The translations under genes were made by a program, and so were the position numbers. The notes under the pieces were generated by a model, which worked only from the letters and a program-made list of their open reading frames with translations, was not told the origin of the DNA and searched no databases. Positions 43,382-53,189 of a stretch of DNA of 64,000 bases are shown one piece after another (position 1 is the first letter of the stretch; each line of letters opens with the position of its first letter). The stretch is taken from NCBI RefSeq assembly GCF_009696275.1, contig NZ_VUMI01000005.1, forward strand, positions 1 to 64,000. Direction: 5' to 3'. Source of the stretch: Eisenbergiella porci. Lineage in GTDB: Bacteria; Bacillota; Clostridia; Lachnospirales; Lachnospiraceae.

Positions 43382-44407
43382 ATGGACAGGCAGGAAGAAA
43401 AAACACAGATAATCACCAACCCCTCCGGCCAGGAATTAAAGGAGCACGGAAGCTATCGATTTCCTTTCCTAGTCAGCAGGGAAAGGCTTTCCCGCTATGA
43501 GACAGGCTCTTTTCTCTGGCACTGGCATACGGAAATTGAATTTACGCTGGTAACGGACGGATGCATGATTTATCAGATAAATGACAGCAGCATCAGCCTG
43601 AATGAAGGAGACGCCCTGTTCGGCAATTCAGGAACGCTCCATTCGGCGCACAGAGCGGATGAAGGAGACTGCCGCTACATTTCCATTACCTTTTCTCCCA
43701 GGCTGCTCTATGGCTATGAAGGCAGCCTGCTCCAGGAAAAGTATGTGGAACCTCTGATCCATAATTCCGGCCTGGCTTTTCTGCATTTTCACAGAAAAGA
43801 ATTTTTTCACGGCAAAGAAAATTATTATGGCAAAGAAAGCTTTAACAGAGAAGAGAGCTGGCATGGGGAGGTAATAGAAGGTCTCCGGCGGATTACCGCC
43901 GTATATGAAGAAAAGAAGCCATTATATGAACTGCGCTTGCAAGAGGAGCTGCTTCACATCTGGAGACTGATGCTGGAGCACTGCTGCCTGGACAAAGTCT
44001 GTAACAGTAATGGAAGGGATGAAAAAAATTATGAAAGGATCCGCAGAATGATTACCTTCATCCAGGAAAATTACCAGCAGAAGCTGGAGCTGGATGATAT
44101 CGCCCGGCATGTGCACCTGTGCAAAAGTGAATGCTGCCGTATTTTCAAACGATATATGAAGGAATCTCTGTTTGACTATTTACTGAAGTACAGAATTGAA
44201 CAGAGCCTCCCTGATATTCTGGCAGGAGAGGAGAGTCTCACGGAAATTGCCCTGCATTCAGGTTTTGCGGATTCCAACTATTTTTCCAAAGTTTTTCACA
44301 GGCTGAAGGGCTGTTCTCCCCGGGATTACCGCAAAAAAATCTATCATTTTAAATCAGTTCCAGAAAAATCAGATCCGGAAAAGGAGATATCATGGACGAC
44401 AATATAA
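43382..44407 (+). CDS. AraC-family regulator divergent from galK
   Basis: ATG 43382 with AGGAGAG upstream gives 341 residues; the frame is open back to GTG 43334 without a site. An N-terminal cupin (about 40-140, with WHWHTEIEF) is followed by an unusual His/Lys/Glu-rich insertion (about 145-170) and a C-terminal double helix-turn-helix (LDDIARHVHLCKSECCRIF and LTEIALHSGFADSNYFSKVF). Divergence from galK makes that gene the likely target. The last codons overlap the start of the YdeI-like fragment at 44392. Confidence 0.85.
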   Translation: MDRQEEKTQIITNPSGQELKEHGSYRFPFLVSRERLSRYETGSFLWHWHTEIEFTLVTDGCMIYQINDSSISLNEGDALFGNSGTLHSAHRADEGDCRYISITFSPRLLYGYEGSLLQEKYVEPLIHNSGLAFLHFHRKEFFHGKENYYGKESFNREESWHGEVIEGLRRITAVYEEKKPLYELRLQEELLHIWRLMLEHCCLDKVCNSNGRDEKNYERIRRMITFIQENYQQKLELDDIARHVHLCKSECCRIFKRYMKESLFDYLLKYRIEQSLPDILAGEESLTEIALHSGFADSNYFSKVFHRLKGCSPRDYRKKIYHFKSVPEKSDPEKEISWTTI

Positions 44408-44625
44408 TGAAATTTGCCAACAGAACAGAATTCAGGGCCTGGCTGGAGGAAAACTGTCAGACAGCCAGCGGCATATGGCTGCTGTTTGGCAAAGCGGGCG
44501 GGCCTGAAACGCTGACGGCCGGCGAGGCACTTGAAGAAGCACTTTGCTTTGGCTGGATTGACGGTCAGATGCAGAAAATTGACGATAAGAGTTATAAAAA
44601 ATATTTTTCCACAACGGCTGAATAA
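44392..44625 (+). pseudogene. Truncated YdeI/OmdA-like protein
   Basis: AAGGAG lies five bases before ATG 44392. The 77 residues match the start of YdeI-family proteins (FANRTEFRAWLEENCQTASG, then EALEEALCFGWIDGQM), which are normally about 190 residues. The frame stops after KKYFSTTAE, exactly where the conserved R-x-x-x-S-x-W segment should begin. The start overlaps the AraC-type gene, so the two were probably cotranscribed. Family members are linked to cationic-peptide and bacteriocin tolerance. Confidence 0.7.
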
Positions 44626-44815
44626 AAACCTGAAGCCCATGTAAACAGGGATGCCTGGTGCCTGTCATTTCTCCTGTATTACGTGGACTGCATTTTTAGC
44701 TTTTGTTCTTTTAAATGATTAATTACATAGAAGAGCATCATAGCTTACAAATAGGACTATTCGCAAAACACAAGTTTAACGAATAGATAGTGCTTTTTAA
44801 CACATAAATACGCTT
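44626..44815. other. Gene-free spacer with inverted repeats
   Basis: No gene is seen. CTATTCG and CGAATAG form a dyad (about 44757-44786), and AGGACTATT here is complementary to AATAGTCCT near 44849-44857. The spacing and lack of coding remnants do not allow an assignment. Confidence 0.3.
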
Positions 44816-45197
44816 TCAATCGTCCTTTCCCATTTTCTGCCTGCCAAAATAGTCCTCTGCAAGAATTGCGTAATTCACCTTAACAAAGATACCGCGGTTA
44901 CACAGGCAGGCCTGGCGCATAGTGCCCTCGTGCAAGTTCAATTTGTTTAAGCCGATCCTCCGAGTGCATGCCGAAGAACCTGCCGATGACATCGCCGGAT
45001 GCTTTCAGCTGGATTGCCCAGCTGTATCTGGAATATGCGCCCAGCCATTCCTCAGTAAACATCTCCGCAGTCTTAACAACATCTTCAGTGGTTTTCATAG
45101 GCTTATAATTTGTCCACTGCCAAACCTCAGGCTTGCTCCAGCAGTTATTAAAAACCGGCTCAAGATCGTCAATAGTAAACCGGCGAAGGATAATGAG
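44816..45197 (-). pseudogene. GNAT acetyltransferase remnant (RimJ-like)
   Basis: Reading from 45197 the frame gives LRRFTIDDLEPVFNNCW, VWQWTNYKPM and YSWAIQLKASGDVIGRFFGM. This is the N-terminal half of a RimJ/RimL-type ribosomal or antibiotic acetyltransferase. A TAA directly precedes the first recognisable codon, so the start is lost. The frame ends at 44898, before the CoA-binding motif. A short C-terminal piece, NYAILAEDYFGRQK, appears at 44816-44878 in another position and may belong to the same or a related gene. Confidence 0.55.
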
Positions 45198-45375
45198 TTA
45201 TTGTCAATACAGAATCCTCCCGGAAAATAATTTGTGTGCCAAGAAGTTTAACGAAATGTTGCAATGCGAAATCTCCGGCGCGCAATTGATTATAAACAGC
45301 AAAATATAACAATTCACGCAAAAGGTTTACATAACAATATTATGTAAACCTTTTGCATGAATTTCCCCGTCCTGT
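45198..45375. terminator. Spacer with perfect 17-bp hairpin
   Basis: GCAAAAGGTTTACATAA (45318-45334) and TTATGTAAACCTTTTGC (45340-45356) pair perfectly around CAATA. The hairpin lies 20 bp beyond the stop of dtd and probably terminates it, though the T tract is inside the stem. The rest of the spacer holds no gene. Confidence 0.6.
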
Positions 45376-45825
45376 TTACATCAGCTCCTCTGAATCAAGC
45401 ACAACAGTAAACGGCCCGTCATTCACCAGTTCTATTTTCATATGCGCACCAAAAATTCCACACTGCACATTACCGCATTCCTTACGGCATTCTTCAATAA
45501 TATATTCATACAGCTGCTTTGCATGTTCCGGCGCCCCTGCCTTCACAAAAGACGGCCTGTTACCCTTTCTGCAGTCGGCATACAGGGTAAACTGGGAAAC
45601 GAGCAAAAGGCTGCCGTTTACGTCCTTGAGCGCCAGATTGGTTTTTCCGTTTTCATCTTCAAAGATTCTGAGGTTCAGCATTTTACGAAGCATTTTATCG
45701 GCAACAGCCTCCGTATCGGTATCAGTTACACCGATAAGCACCAGGAAACCGTTCCTGATGGCTCCAACAGTTTCTCCTTCCACAGAAACGCTGGCGCCGG
45801 TTACTCTTTGAATCACAAATTTCAT
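45376..45825 (-). CDS. dtd: D-aminoacyl-tRNA deacylase
   Basis: The start is the ATG at 45825 (MKFVIQRV), behind AGGAGA at a ten-base distance; an upstream in-frame codon at 45855 is less likely. The 149 residues match bacterial Dtd in length, with the active-site SQFTLYAD (about 77-84) and a C-terminal cross-subunit GP motif in NDGPFTVVLDS, where many homologues have NGPVT. Dtd hydrolyses D-aminoacyl and glycyl-tRNA(Ala) mistakes as a homodimer, protecting translation. Confidence 0.92.
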   Translation of the reverse strand: MKFVIQRVTGASVSVEGETVGAIRNGFLVLIGVTDTDTEAVADKMLRKMLNLRIFEDENGKTNLALKDVNGSLLLVSQFTLYADCRKGNRPSFVKAGAPEHAKQLYEYIIEECRKECGNVQCGIFGAHMKIELVNDGPFTVVLDSEELM

Positions 45826-45855
45826 GATGTATAATCTCCTGTATGTAATATTCAT

Positions 45856-46600
45856 TTATTCCGGAACAATGACTTGCCCAATCCGTTCATCAATACGGCG
45901 TACAACGCCCTGGGTATAGGCGGCAAAATATTTGGACCAGAATCTATCGGCTGTTGGGTTTATACTTTCAAAATCTACGCCAAGGCGCGTATATCCTTCT
46001 TTTTCCAGAATGTCCACAGCATAGTCCAGCAAATTTTGATACAGTCCTCTTCCCCTATATTCCGGCAGACAAAATGCGCCTGTAACAGCTTTCCAGCCTG
46101 CGGTTCATAAATCCGCCGCAACGTATCCAACTGCTGCATTGTATCCAACCGCTGCATTGTCCGGATTGAATCCACGCAGCGCAGGCCGAATCCATAACGG
46201 AAAAACTGCCCCAAGGCAGCTTCATCATGGGCATAAAGGCAGACCGCATGGCTGTACGCTCCCGCCTGCACCCACTTAAACGCAGCGTACTGATACAATG
46301 CGGCATAGATTGCGGCCCTGTTTTCCAAAACGGAGCATTGGCCAGCATAGGTGAAAAAACACCTTTCACATCCGTGGATCGAAATACATTATCAAAAGGG
46401 GCAACCGAACACAAAAAGCCAACCAACCGCCCATTTTCAAGGGCGGCTGCCCCCATATGATTGTCTGCAAAGTCTTTCAGGGCCGGCACCGAATGGATTT
46501 CCGGCAGAGCCGGAACCTCTCTGCGCTCCTCATCATAGCAGGACAGCGCCAGCGCCTCCGCCTCCGGAATGTGCTCATATCTGAAATCTGTAATTATCAT
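45856..46600 (-). pseudogene. GNAT acetyltransferase with multiple frameshifts
   Basis: The gene reads well from ATG 46600 (MIITDFRYEHIPEAEALAL) to about 46325 (FSPMLANAPFW). It continues one frame over (ENRAAIYAALYQYAAFKWV, GAYSHAVCLYAHDEAAL), then shifts again to CLPEYRGRGLYQNLLDYA, which holds the acetyl-CoA loop R-G-R-G. It ends VVRRIDERIGQVIVPE at 45856. At least two frameshifts and an 18-bp tandem repeat (46123-46158) break it. The intact protein would be a double-domain GNAT of about 260 residues. Confidence 0.75.
46123..46158 (-). repeat. 18-bp tandem repeat in GNAT pseudogene
   Basis: Units 46123-46140 and 46141-46158 differ at one base (T/C at the eleventh position of the unit). 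They add the hexapeptide MQ(Q/R)LDT twice on the minus strand, inside the frameshifted acetyltransferase gene. Confidence 0.8.
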
Positions 46601-46625
46601 AATTAATTAAACCATCTCTTTCAAT

Positions 46626-47960
46626 TCACTTATCTTCCCTGTCGTCATCCGTTCCCTTCACAGAAGACTCTGAAGCGGACCCTGCCTTCTCCGCCGGCTT
46701 GCCATCCGCATTTTCCGGCTGGTAAGGAACGAATTCCCTGCTGCCTTCTTTAATACTTCCCAGGTTTTTATATTCGTCCGTTTCTGTAGGCAGATTCTTT
46801 TTCTTCAGATTACGGTTGATGCGGCGCCTGCACAAAGCATAAATTACGGCAAAGGTCGGAACACCGATTACCATTCCGGGAACTCCCATGATACCGCCGA
46901 ACAGGGTGATCGAAAAGATTACCCAAAAGCTGGAAAGCCCCGTGGAATCGCCAAGAATTTTGGGTCCGAGGATATTGCCGTCAAACTGCTGCAGAATCAG
47001 GATAAAAATCAGGAAATAGAGACACTGCATCGGATCGATCATCAATATCAGGACCGCACTGGGAATGGCGCCCAGATAGGGCCCGAAAAAGGGAACGATA
47101 TTGGTAACGCCGATAATAACGCTGATAAGCACGGGGTAAGGCGTACCCATAATACTGGTTCCTGCAAAACAGAGAATTCCGATAATCAGGGAATCCAAAA
47201 GCTTGCCGCTGATAAAACCGCCGAAGGTGCGGTGCACGAAACGGATGTCTTCAATAAAAGCATTGGCACGCTTGATATCCATGGCCGCATACACAGTTTT
47301 CTTTGCCTGTCCGAAAAATTTTTCCTTGCTCCCCATGATGTATACCGAAATAATCAGACCGATTATCAGGTTCCACATGGCCTTCAGAAGGCTGAACGCG
47401 TAGTTGGAAACCACCTTGAGTACGGCGTTCATCTGAGGCAGCAGGGTTTCATTCATCCAGTTTTTCAATTCAGGTGTATATGTGCTGATGAGATCGTTGA
47501 TAAAAGTCTCCACATCAGGGTTGTCCGCCAGGACCTTTTCCAGCCAGACGGTAAGGTTGTTCACATATACGGGAAATTGAAATACAATGCTCTGTATACT
47601 CTTGAATAACTGAGGAAGCACCATGGAACAGAATGCGTAAATGATAAAAACAACAAACAGCAAGGTAAGCGTAATGGCGGACATTCGCAGCATTTTACGC
47701 TGCTTTTCAGTCATATCCCCTCGCTTTTTCTTGAAAATGTATTTAAGAGCCTTATGTTCAATAAAATTCAGAACCGGAGTGAGCAGGTAGGCAAGAATCA
47801 GGCCATCGATGATGGGCATGGAAATAGCGATGATTTTGGAGACTCCGTCCTTGAAATTGGCGCCCCGGAACATCAGGAAAAAGAGGCATATGCTGGCTCC
47901 TATGACCAGAAGGGCCGTGATGCCCCAATAGAGATATTTTTTGTCCCAGCGGAATTTCAT
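46626..47960 (-). CDS. AI-2E family transporter (PerM/YtvI-like)
   Basis: A 444-residue membrane protein with about eight helices arranged as in the AI-2E/PerM family: two or three at the N-terminus, a long amphipathic loop (about 115-200), then a cluster including GVTNIVPFFGPYLGAIP (about 283-299). An acidic hydrophilic tail of 60 residues follows. AAAGGAG precedes the ATG. Despite the family name, members include sodium/proton antiporters and envelope permeases, and autoinducer-2 export is proven for few. It is a single gene. Confidence 0.82.
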   Translation of the reverse strand: MKFRWDKKYLYWGITALLVIGASICLFFLMFRGANFKDGVSKIIAISMPIIDGLILAYLLTPVLNFIEHKALKYIFKKKRGDMTEKQRKMLRMSAITLTLLFVVFIIYAFCSMVLPQLFKSIQSIVFQFPVYVNNLTVWLEKVLADNPDVETFINDLISTYTPELKNWMNETLLPQMNAVLKVVSNYAFSLLKAMWNLIIGLIISVYIMGSKEKFFGQAKKTVYAAMDIKRANAFIEDIRFVHRTFGGFISGKLLDSLIIGILCFAGTSIMGTPYPVLISVIIGVTNIVPFFGPYLGAIPSAVLILMIDPMQCLYFLIFILILQQFDGNILGPKILGDSTGLSSFWVIFSITLFGGIMGVPGMVIGVPTFAVIYALCRRRINRNLKKKNLPTETDEYKNLGSIKEGSREFVPYQPENADGKPAEKAGSASESSVKGTDDDREDK

Positions 47961-48145
47961 AATTGCATGGTCTCCTTTTGTTTATGTATTGTCGGCAGGA
48001 ACCCGGATATAGGTGTGCACGATATCTATTATATAACACCCGCATTAAAAAATTAAGCAAAATTAATGAAATTTCTCTAAAATAATTGTATAATATCTAT
48101 TCAGGATTTATAAAGAGACACGCTATACAAAAGAAAGGATGATTT

Positions 48146-48883
48146 ATGAGACTGCAACAGGTTTTAAGCTATGTCCGCAAGGCTGTGGATGATTACCATA
48201 TGATCGCCGACGGGGATAAAATTGCGATAGGTATTTCCGGAGGAAAGGATTCCCTGACGCTTTTATATGCGCTGCACGGCCTGCGCCGCTTTTATCCGCA
48301 GAAGTTCGATATCCATGCGGTGACTGTGGATCTGGGCTTCGGCAATCTGAATTTAAGCCGTATTGAAAGCATCTGCGCCGACGAACTGCAAATTCCATAT
48401 ACCATTGTGAAAACGGATATTGCAGATATTATTTTTGAGCAGAGAAAAGAGTCCAATCCCTGCTCCCTTTGTGCTAAAATGAGAAAAGGAGCCTTAAATG
48501 AGGCCATCAAGAAGGAGGGCTGCAATAAGGTTGCCTATGCCCATCATAAGGACGATGTGGTGGAAACCATGCTGATGAGCCTGATTTACGAAGGCCGCTT
48601 CCATACCTTCAGCCCGGTCACCTATCTGGACCGGATGGATTTGACGGTGATAAGGCCGCTCATGTATATGAATGAGGCGGATGTCATCGGCTTTGTGAAT
48701 AAGAACCAGATCCCTGTGGTAAAAAGCCCCTGTCCCGCCGACGGCTATACCAAACGGGAATATGTGAAGCAGCTGCTTAAGAAACTGAACCAGGAAAATC
48801 CCGGCGTAAAGCAACGCATGTTTACAGCCATCCAGGACGGCGGAATGGCAGGCTGGCCGCCGCCGGACACCAGCCGCAGGTAA
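48146..48883 (+). CDS. TtcA-like PP-loop tRNA-thiolation family protein
   Basis: A 245-residue ATP pyrophosphatase-type protein. It has the PP-loop SGGKDS (about 31-36), a CSLC pair (about 111-114) and a second cysteine-containing SPCPADG segment (about 196-202). The cysteine arrangement fits the iron-sulfur-dependent TtcA/TtuA group, which thiolates tRNA bases (TtcA: cytidine 32). Many Clostridial homologues are uncharacterised, so the exact nucleoside is not certain. AAAGGATG precedes ATG. The recombinase gene follows closely. Confidence 0.8.
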   Translation: MRLQQVLSYVRKAVDDYHMIADGDKIAIGISGGKDSLTLLYALHGLRRFYPQKFDIHAVTVDLGFGNLNLSRIESICADELQIPYTIVKTDIADIIFEQRKESNPCSLCAKMRKGALNEAIKKEGCNKVAYAHHKDDVVETMLMSLIYEGRFHTFSPVTYLDRMDLTVIRPLMYMNEADVIGFVNKNQIPVVKSPCPADGYTKREYVKQLLKKLNQENPGVKQRMFTAIQDGGMAGWPPPDTSRR

Positions 48884-48946
48884 CAATCGTACCACCATTC
48901 CACAAAGATCATGACAACGGAGGGACTGCAGCGGAGGAAAAAGAAA

Positions 48947-49999
48947 ATGGCAGAGAATAAAAACTATCATGACGAATTAAATAAAAAAAATATACTGAAG
49001 CTCCGGGAGCTGCTCGCTGCTCTCCCGCCCTTCTGCAAACAGTTTTTCCGCGGGATCGAGGATACCACGGCATCCAGGACGCGAATCGCCTACGCCTATG
49101 ATTTGGGCGTCTTCTTTGAATTCATCCACGAGACGAACGGCGTATACCGGAAAAAGGATATCGTTGACTTTCCGCTGTCCATTCTTGATGAAATCGGCAG
49201 GGAGGATATTGAAGAATACATGGAATACCTCTCCTATTATGTGAAGGACGGCGTGGAGTATACGAATGACGAACGAGGAAAAAAGAGAAAGCTGGCCTCC
49301 CTGCGCAGCTTTTACAATTACTATTACAGAAATGAGCTGATAGAAAATAATCCTGCCGTTCTGGTGCCTCTTCCCAAGCTTCACGACAAGGAAATCATCC
49401 GTATGGACCCAAATGAAGTGGCAGTCCTTCTGGATGAGGTGGAGGACGGCGGCAGGCTGACAAAAAACGAACAGCGCTACCACAACAAGACAAAAACCAG
49501 GGATCTGGCGCTGCTGACGCTTCTTCTCGGCACCGGAATCCGTGTGTCCGAATGCGTGGGCCTGGATATCCAGGATGTGGATTTTGACAACCAAAGGCTG
49601 AAAGTGCGCAGGAAGGGCGGCTACGAGGATATCGTTTATTTCGGTGAAGAGGTGGAGGATGCCCTTTATGATTATCTGGAAGAACGTGAGCGCATTATTC
49701 CTCTGAGCGGTCATGAGAACGCTTTTTTCCTGTCCATGCAGAACCGCAGAATTACAGTCCGCAGCGTGGAGAATCTGGTGAAAAAATATGCCTCCAGGGT
49801 AACCACCCTGAAAAAAATCACCCCTCATAAGCTGCGCAGTACCTACGGCACCACCCTGTACCAGGAAACCGGGGATATTTATCTGGTTGCCGACGTACTT
49901 GGACATAAGGATGTGAATACCACAAGAAAGCATTATGCCGCCATGCAGGATGAAAACAAACGCAAAGCGGCCAAAGCCGTAAAATTAAGGGAACCGTAA
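48947..49999 (+). CDS. XerC/XerD-type tyrosine recombinase
   Basis: ATG 48947 (MAENKNYHDELN) with GGAGG upstream gives 350 residues. A SAM-like core-binding domain (about 30-145) precedes the catalytic domain, with Arg in TGIRVSE, His-x-x-Arg in HKLRSTYG, the LGHKDVNTT segment and the nucleophile Tyr in RKHYAAM. Gram-positive genomes often carry such an extra chromosomal Xer-like protein in this neighbourhood. No tRNA, direct repeat or phage gene flanks it, so it is a housekeeping-type recombinase rather than an island integrase. Confidence 0.82.
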   Translation: MAENKNYHDELNKKNILKLRELLAALPPFCKQFFRGIEDTTASRTRIAYAYDLGVFFEFIHETNGVYRKKDIVDFPLSILDEIGREDIEEYMEYLSYYVKDGVEYTNDERGKKRKLASLRSFYNYYYRNELIENNPAVLVPLPKLHDKEIIRMDPNEVAVLLDEVEDGGRLTKNEQRYHNKTKTRDLALLTLLLGTGIRVSECVGLDIQDVDFDNQRLKVRRKGGYEDIVYFGEEVEDALYDYLEERERIIPLSGHENAFFLSMQNRRITVRSVENLVKKYASRVTTLKKITPHKLRSTYGTTLYQETGDIYLVADVLGHKDVNTTRKHYAAMQDENKRKAAKAVKLREP

Positions 50000-50020
50000 C
50001 CGTCGCGGTTCCCTTAATTT
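49982..50020. terminator. Rho-independent terminator overlapping stop codon
   Basis: AAATTAAGGGAACCG (49982-49996) and CGGTTCCCTTAATTT (50006-50020) pair perfectly with a nine-base loop. The left arm covers the last codons and the TAA begins in the loop. It separates the recombinase from the convergent FtsX-type pseudogene. Confidence 0.8.
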
Positions 50021-50051
50021 ATGGTGCGCCTGACTTAAATGGCATTTCACA

Positions 50052-52350
50052 TCAGGAAAAACGTATCCTGTCGATCAGGCTCTGCTTCCGGAAGCTGCAC
50101 GCCAGAATCCAGGTCATGAGCAGCTGGATTGCCGCTATGGCAATAAAAAGAACCAGCGTCTGCGTATATGGATAATGGTAGCTTACGATACTTAAAAAAC
50201 CTGAATCCTTTGCTTTTACGTAAAACACATAGCCAAACAGGCTGCCAAAGGCTGTGGAAAAAGCGAGGGAGCCAAGCGTATAGAACAGTCCCTCCAACCG
50301 GAACAGCCGTGACAGCTGTTTTTCCGACATGCCCAGCGCCTGCATCATTCCCAGCTCACGTCTGCGGACATAAACACTGTTGGTCATGGTGTTTATCAGG
50401 TTCATAATACAGATTCCGCCCAGGATAGAAAGGAACAGATAACATATGGCCGAGGTGAAGCCGGAAAGCTCGGCACGTTCCGCAAGCTCTTCTTCAAAAG
50501 TTCTCAGCCTCAGGAACTGGTTTCCCTGAGCCATCTGACGCAGCTGCGCCTCTGCCGCCTTTAACTGTCCGGGTTCCGCCTGGATGGACCAGTGATACGT
50601 CTGATTGTTTACACACAGCTTTTCCAGCACTTCGGAAGGTACCATAAAGGGCGCATAGAAGTTCAGGTAAACCGGCGGTTCTGCAATTGCCGCGACAACG
50701 AAGGTCTTCGGAATCTGTCTGCCGCCGTCCTCTATCAGCATGGAAATCCTGCTGCCGATCTGCCATTCCGGAGACCAGTTATAGGCTTTTTTGTTCAGTA
50801 TTATTTTATCCCCGTCAAGTAGCTCTTCATAGGAAACCTTACCCTGAATCACCGATTTTTCCATGGCATCTGCCAACTCTTTGGGAACGCCGGAGACAGA
50901 GGTAGACCAAAGCTCATCCCCGTCATATACATCCGTCAGCAATACATCGGTACTCAGCTGGCGGATCAGCTTTGTAACCCCGGGAATGCTTCGCACCTGC
51001 TCTTCCAGCGCGGCATCCAGCGGATTGTCCTGCTGAATGGATGTCCATTCGAATTCAGGACGCATTTTATCACCGGAAACGGAATAGATGGAAAGCTCAA
51101 AATCGTACAAAATCCGGTCATGGGCGATTTCGGAAGGATTGGCGCAGGAAAGGACGGCGGATACCGACAGAAATAAAACTCCTGTCACACTGAGTGCGGC
51201 AAGCGTGATCATAGTCCGTTTCCGGTTGCGTGACAGATTGGCCCTGACAAGACGGAAAAGGCTGATATCCGCATAACCTTTGCGCTGCTTTGCTTTCGTC
51301 CGACAGCCGGGACCATCATAACGCATGGCTTCCACCGGCGATAAAGGCGCCGTAGGATGCCCCTGTCCCCGTCAGCAGTCCCACAGGGATGGCCAGAAGC
51401 GCAGTCAGCATTCCTTCCCTGAAAACAATGCTGCGAACCTGCTTTGAGGTAGCCCCCAATGCTTTCAGTTTTCCGTATTCCTGTACCTTGTACATGGTAG
51501 ATACATAGTAAATACTGTAAATCGTAATAATGCCCGCAAGTACAACGATAATAAGAACCACTGCAATAGCGGAATAAAAGGTCGGATCAATATAGTTCGC
51601 TAACAGATAAGGGGAATTTTCGGAAATATTGCCTTTGGGAATGGAAAAAGCTTCAGCGATGTTTTCCCCCTTCTGAATAATCGCATCCGTGGTGTAGGAC
51701 CGTGCATTTGAAAAACGGACCATAACCCTGTACAGCCGTTCTGACGCAGGAAGCAGTTCCCTGACAAACGGCTCTGACACAAGAGCGGAATACAGCCGGT
51801 TATCTTCTTCAGCTTCCGGCGTAGGCAAAATACCGCATATGGTAAAGGTATACTCCTGCTCAAAGCCAAGCCCATGGGCTTCTATCGGCTGGATAGGCAG
51901 TGTTATCTCATCTCCGATATCCGCTGAACCAGAAATGGAAAAGGCCTGCAGCATGCCCCGGGAAACAGCGATCTCATTTTTTTCAACAGGGAAACTGCCG
52001 CTTTCCAAATCTATCCTGCCAAGCTCCCTTCCTGTTTCATCCAGGTATATCAGCCGGCATATGGTATCTTCCTTCCGTATCTGTGCCGTATCCTGCCTCA
52101 GCCCCAGCTTCTCAATATCTGCGCTGCGCGCCAGCTCTGCGGCAGTCTGTTCCGGGACATCACGGTACATGATTTGATAAGTCGGGTACAGCTGATTGGC
52201 CGCATGGAACTGAAACCGGATCACGCCGCTTCCCAGAGTGGTAATGGAAAAAATAAGGAATGCGGTGAGCATGATGGCGATCCCGGTGAGAAGGTTCCTC
52301 CCCCTGTTCAATTTCAGGTTCGCACAGGCGGTTGCATTGATGGTATTCAT
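50052..52350 (-). pseudogene. FtsX-type ABC permease with internal deletion
   Basis: The first part (52350 to 51316, 344 residues) has TM1, an extracellular domain (about 43-260), TM2 and TM3, and ends abnormally as GAFIAGGSHAL. The second (51335 to 50052, 427 residues) resumes in another frame at PVEAMRYDG, the cytoplasmic segment normally found after TM4, and continues through the second FtsX half. About 40-60 residues including TM4 are missing, and the join is out of frame. The intact neighbour genes (ATPase, kinase, regulator) show this was a complete MacB/BceB-like exporter or peptide-sensing module. The short overlap of the two parts might still allow two polypeptides. Confidence 0.75.
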
Positions 52351-53081
52351 TCGCTCACCACCTTCCCGTCTCCTATAATCAGGATGCGATCCGCCATTTG
52401 AGCGATAGTTTCATCATGAGTAATGACCACAAGCGTCTGACAGTAATCATTAACACAGGATTTCAGGAGTGCGATTACCTCCAGCTCCGTTTTGGAATCC
52501 AGATTGCCGGTAGGTTCGTCGGCAAGTATGATGGCCGGCCGGGCCGCCAGGGCGCGCGCGATGGCAACCCGCTGCTGCTGTCCGCCGGACAGAGTGTTTG
52601 GAAGCGCCCTGAGTTTATCCTGGATACCAATACGTTCCACAATGGAAGAAACAAACTCCTTATCAGCCTTCTTTCCGTCAAGTCCTATGGGCAGAACGAT
52701 ATTTTCCCATACATTCAGGGAAGGAACCAGATTGTAATCCTGGAAAATGAATCCTATTTTCCGCCGCCGGAATCTGGCCAGTTCTTCATCCTTCAGGCAA
52801 GAAATATCCTGTCCTTCAATCAAGACATTCCCGGAATCAGGACGGTCGAGTCCGCCGAGCATATGCAGAAGCGTACTTTTTCCCGAGCCGGAACGCCCTA
52901 CAATCGCCGTAAATTCTCCCCTTTGCAAATCCAAAGAGGTATGGTCAATGGCCCGGACCAGATTTTCACCGCTTCCATAATATTTTACAAGATCCCTGGT
53001 GAGCACGATGGGATAGCGCTGCCCCTCCGGCTGCTGTCCCGCCATCTGCCGGCTGTCCTTGTCTGATTGCAAATGTTTCAT
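52347..53081 (-). CDS. ABC transporter ATP-binding protein (MacB/LolD type)
   Basis: A 244-residue ATPase with Walker [10 protein letters not shown] (about 62-70), Q-loop FIFQDYN, signature LSGGQQQR (about 163-170), Walker [10 protein letters not shown] and the H-loop ITHDE. Length and the [13 protein letters not shown] context match the LolD/MacB/BceA subgroup that works with FtsX-type permeases. The stop overlaps the start of the permease gene by four bases. AAAGGATG precedes the ATG. Because the permease is broken, the ATPase may have no partner. Confidence 0.9.
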   Translation of the reverse strand: MKHLQSDKDSRQMAGQQPEGQRYPIVLTRDLVKYYGSGENLVRAIDHTSLDLQRGEFTAIVGRSGSGKSTLLHMLGGLDRPDSGNVLIEGQDISCLKDEELARFRRRKIGFIFQDYNLVPSLNVWENIVLPIGLDGKKADKEFVSSIVERIGIQDKLRALPNTLSGGQQQRVAIARALAARPAIILADEPTGNLDSKTELEVIALLKSCVNDYCQTLVVITHDETIAQMADRILIIGDGKVVSE

Positions 53082-53189
53082 AAACAGTCATCCTTTCTGT
53101 GTTATCCTTTATCATTCCATCATAGCCCCCGATTCTTACAGAAGGATTGCAAAAAGAATAACAAAATTGTAAGAATGACACGGATTATT

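Noticed and set aside
48947-49999. Tyrosine recombinase as integrase of a genomic island
   Set aside because: No tRNA, attachment-site repeat, excisionase or phage/conjugation gene was found; the neighbours are housekeeping genes.
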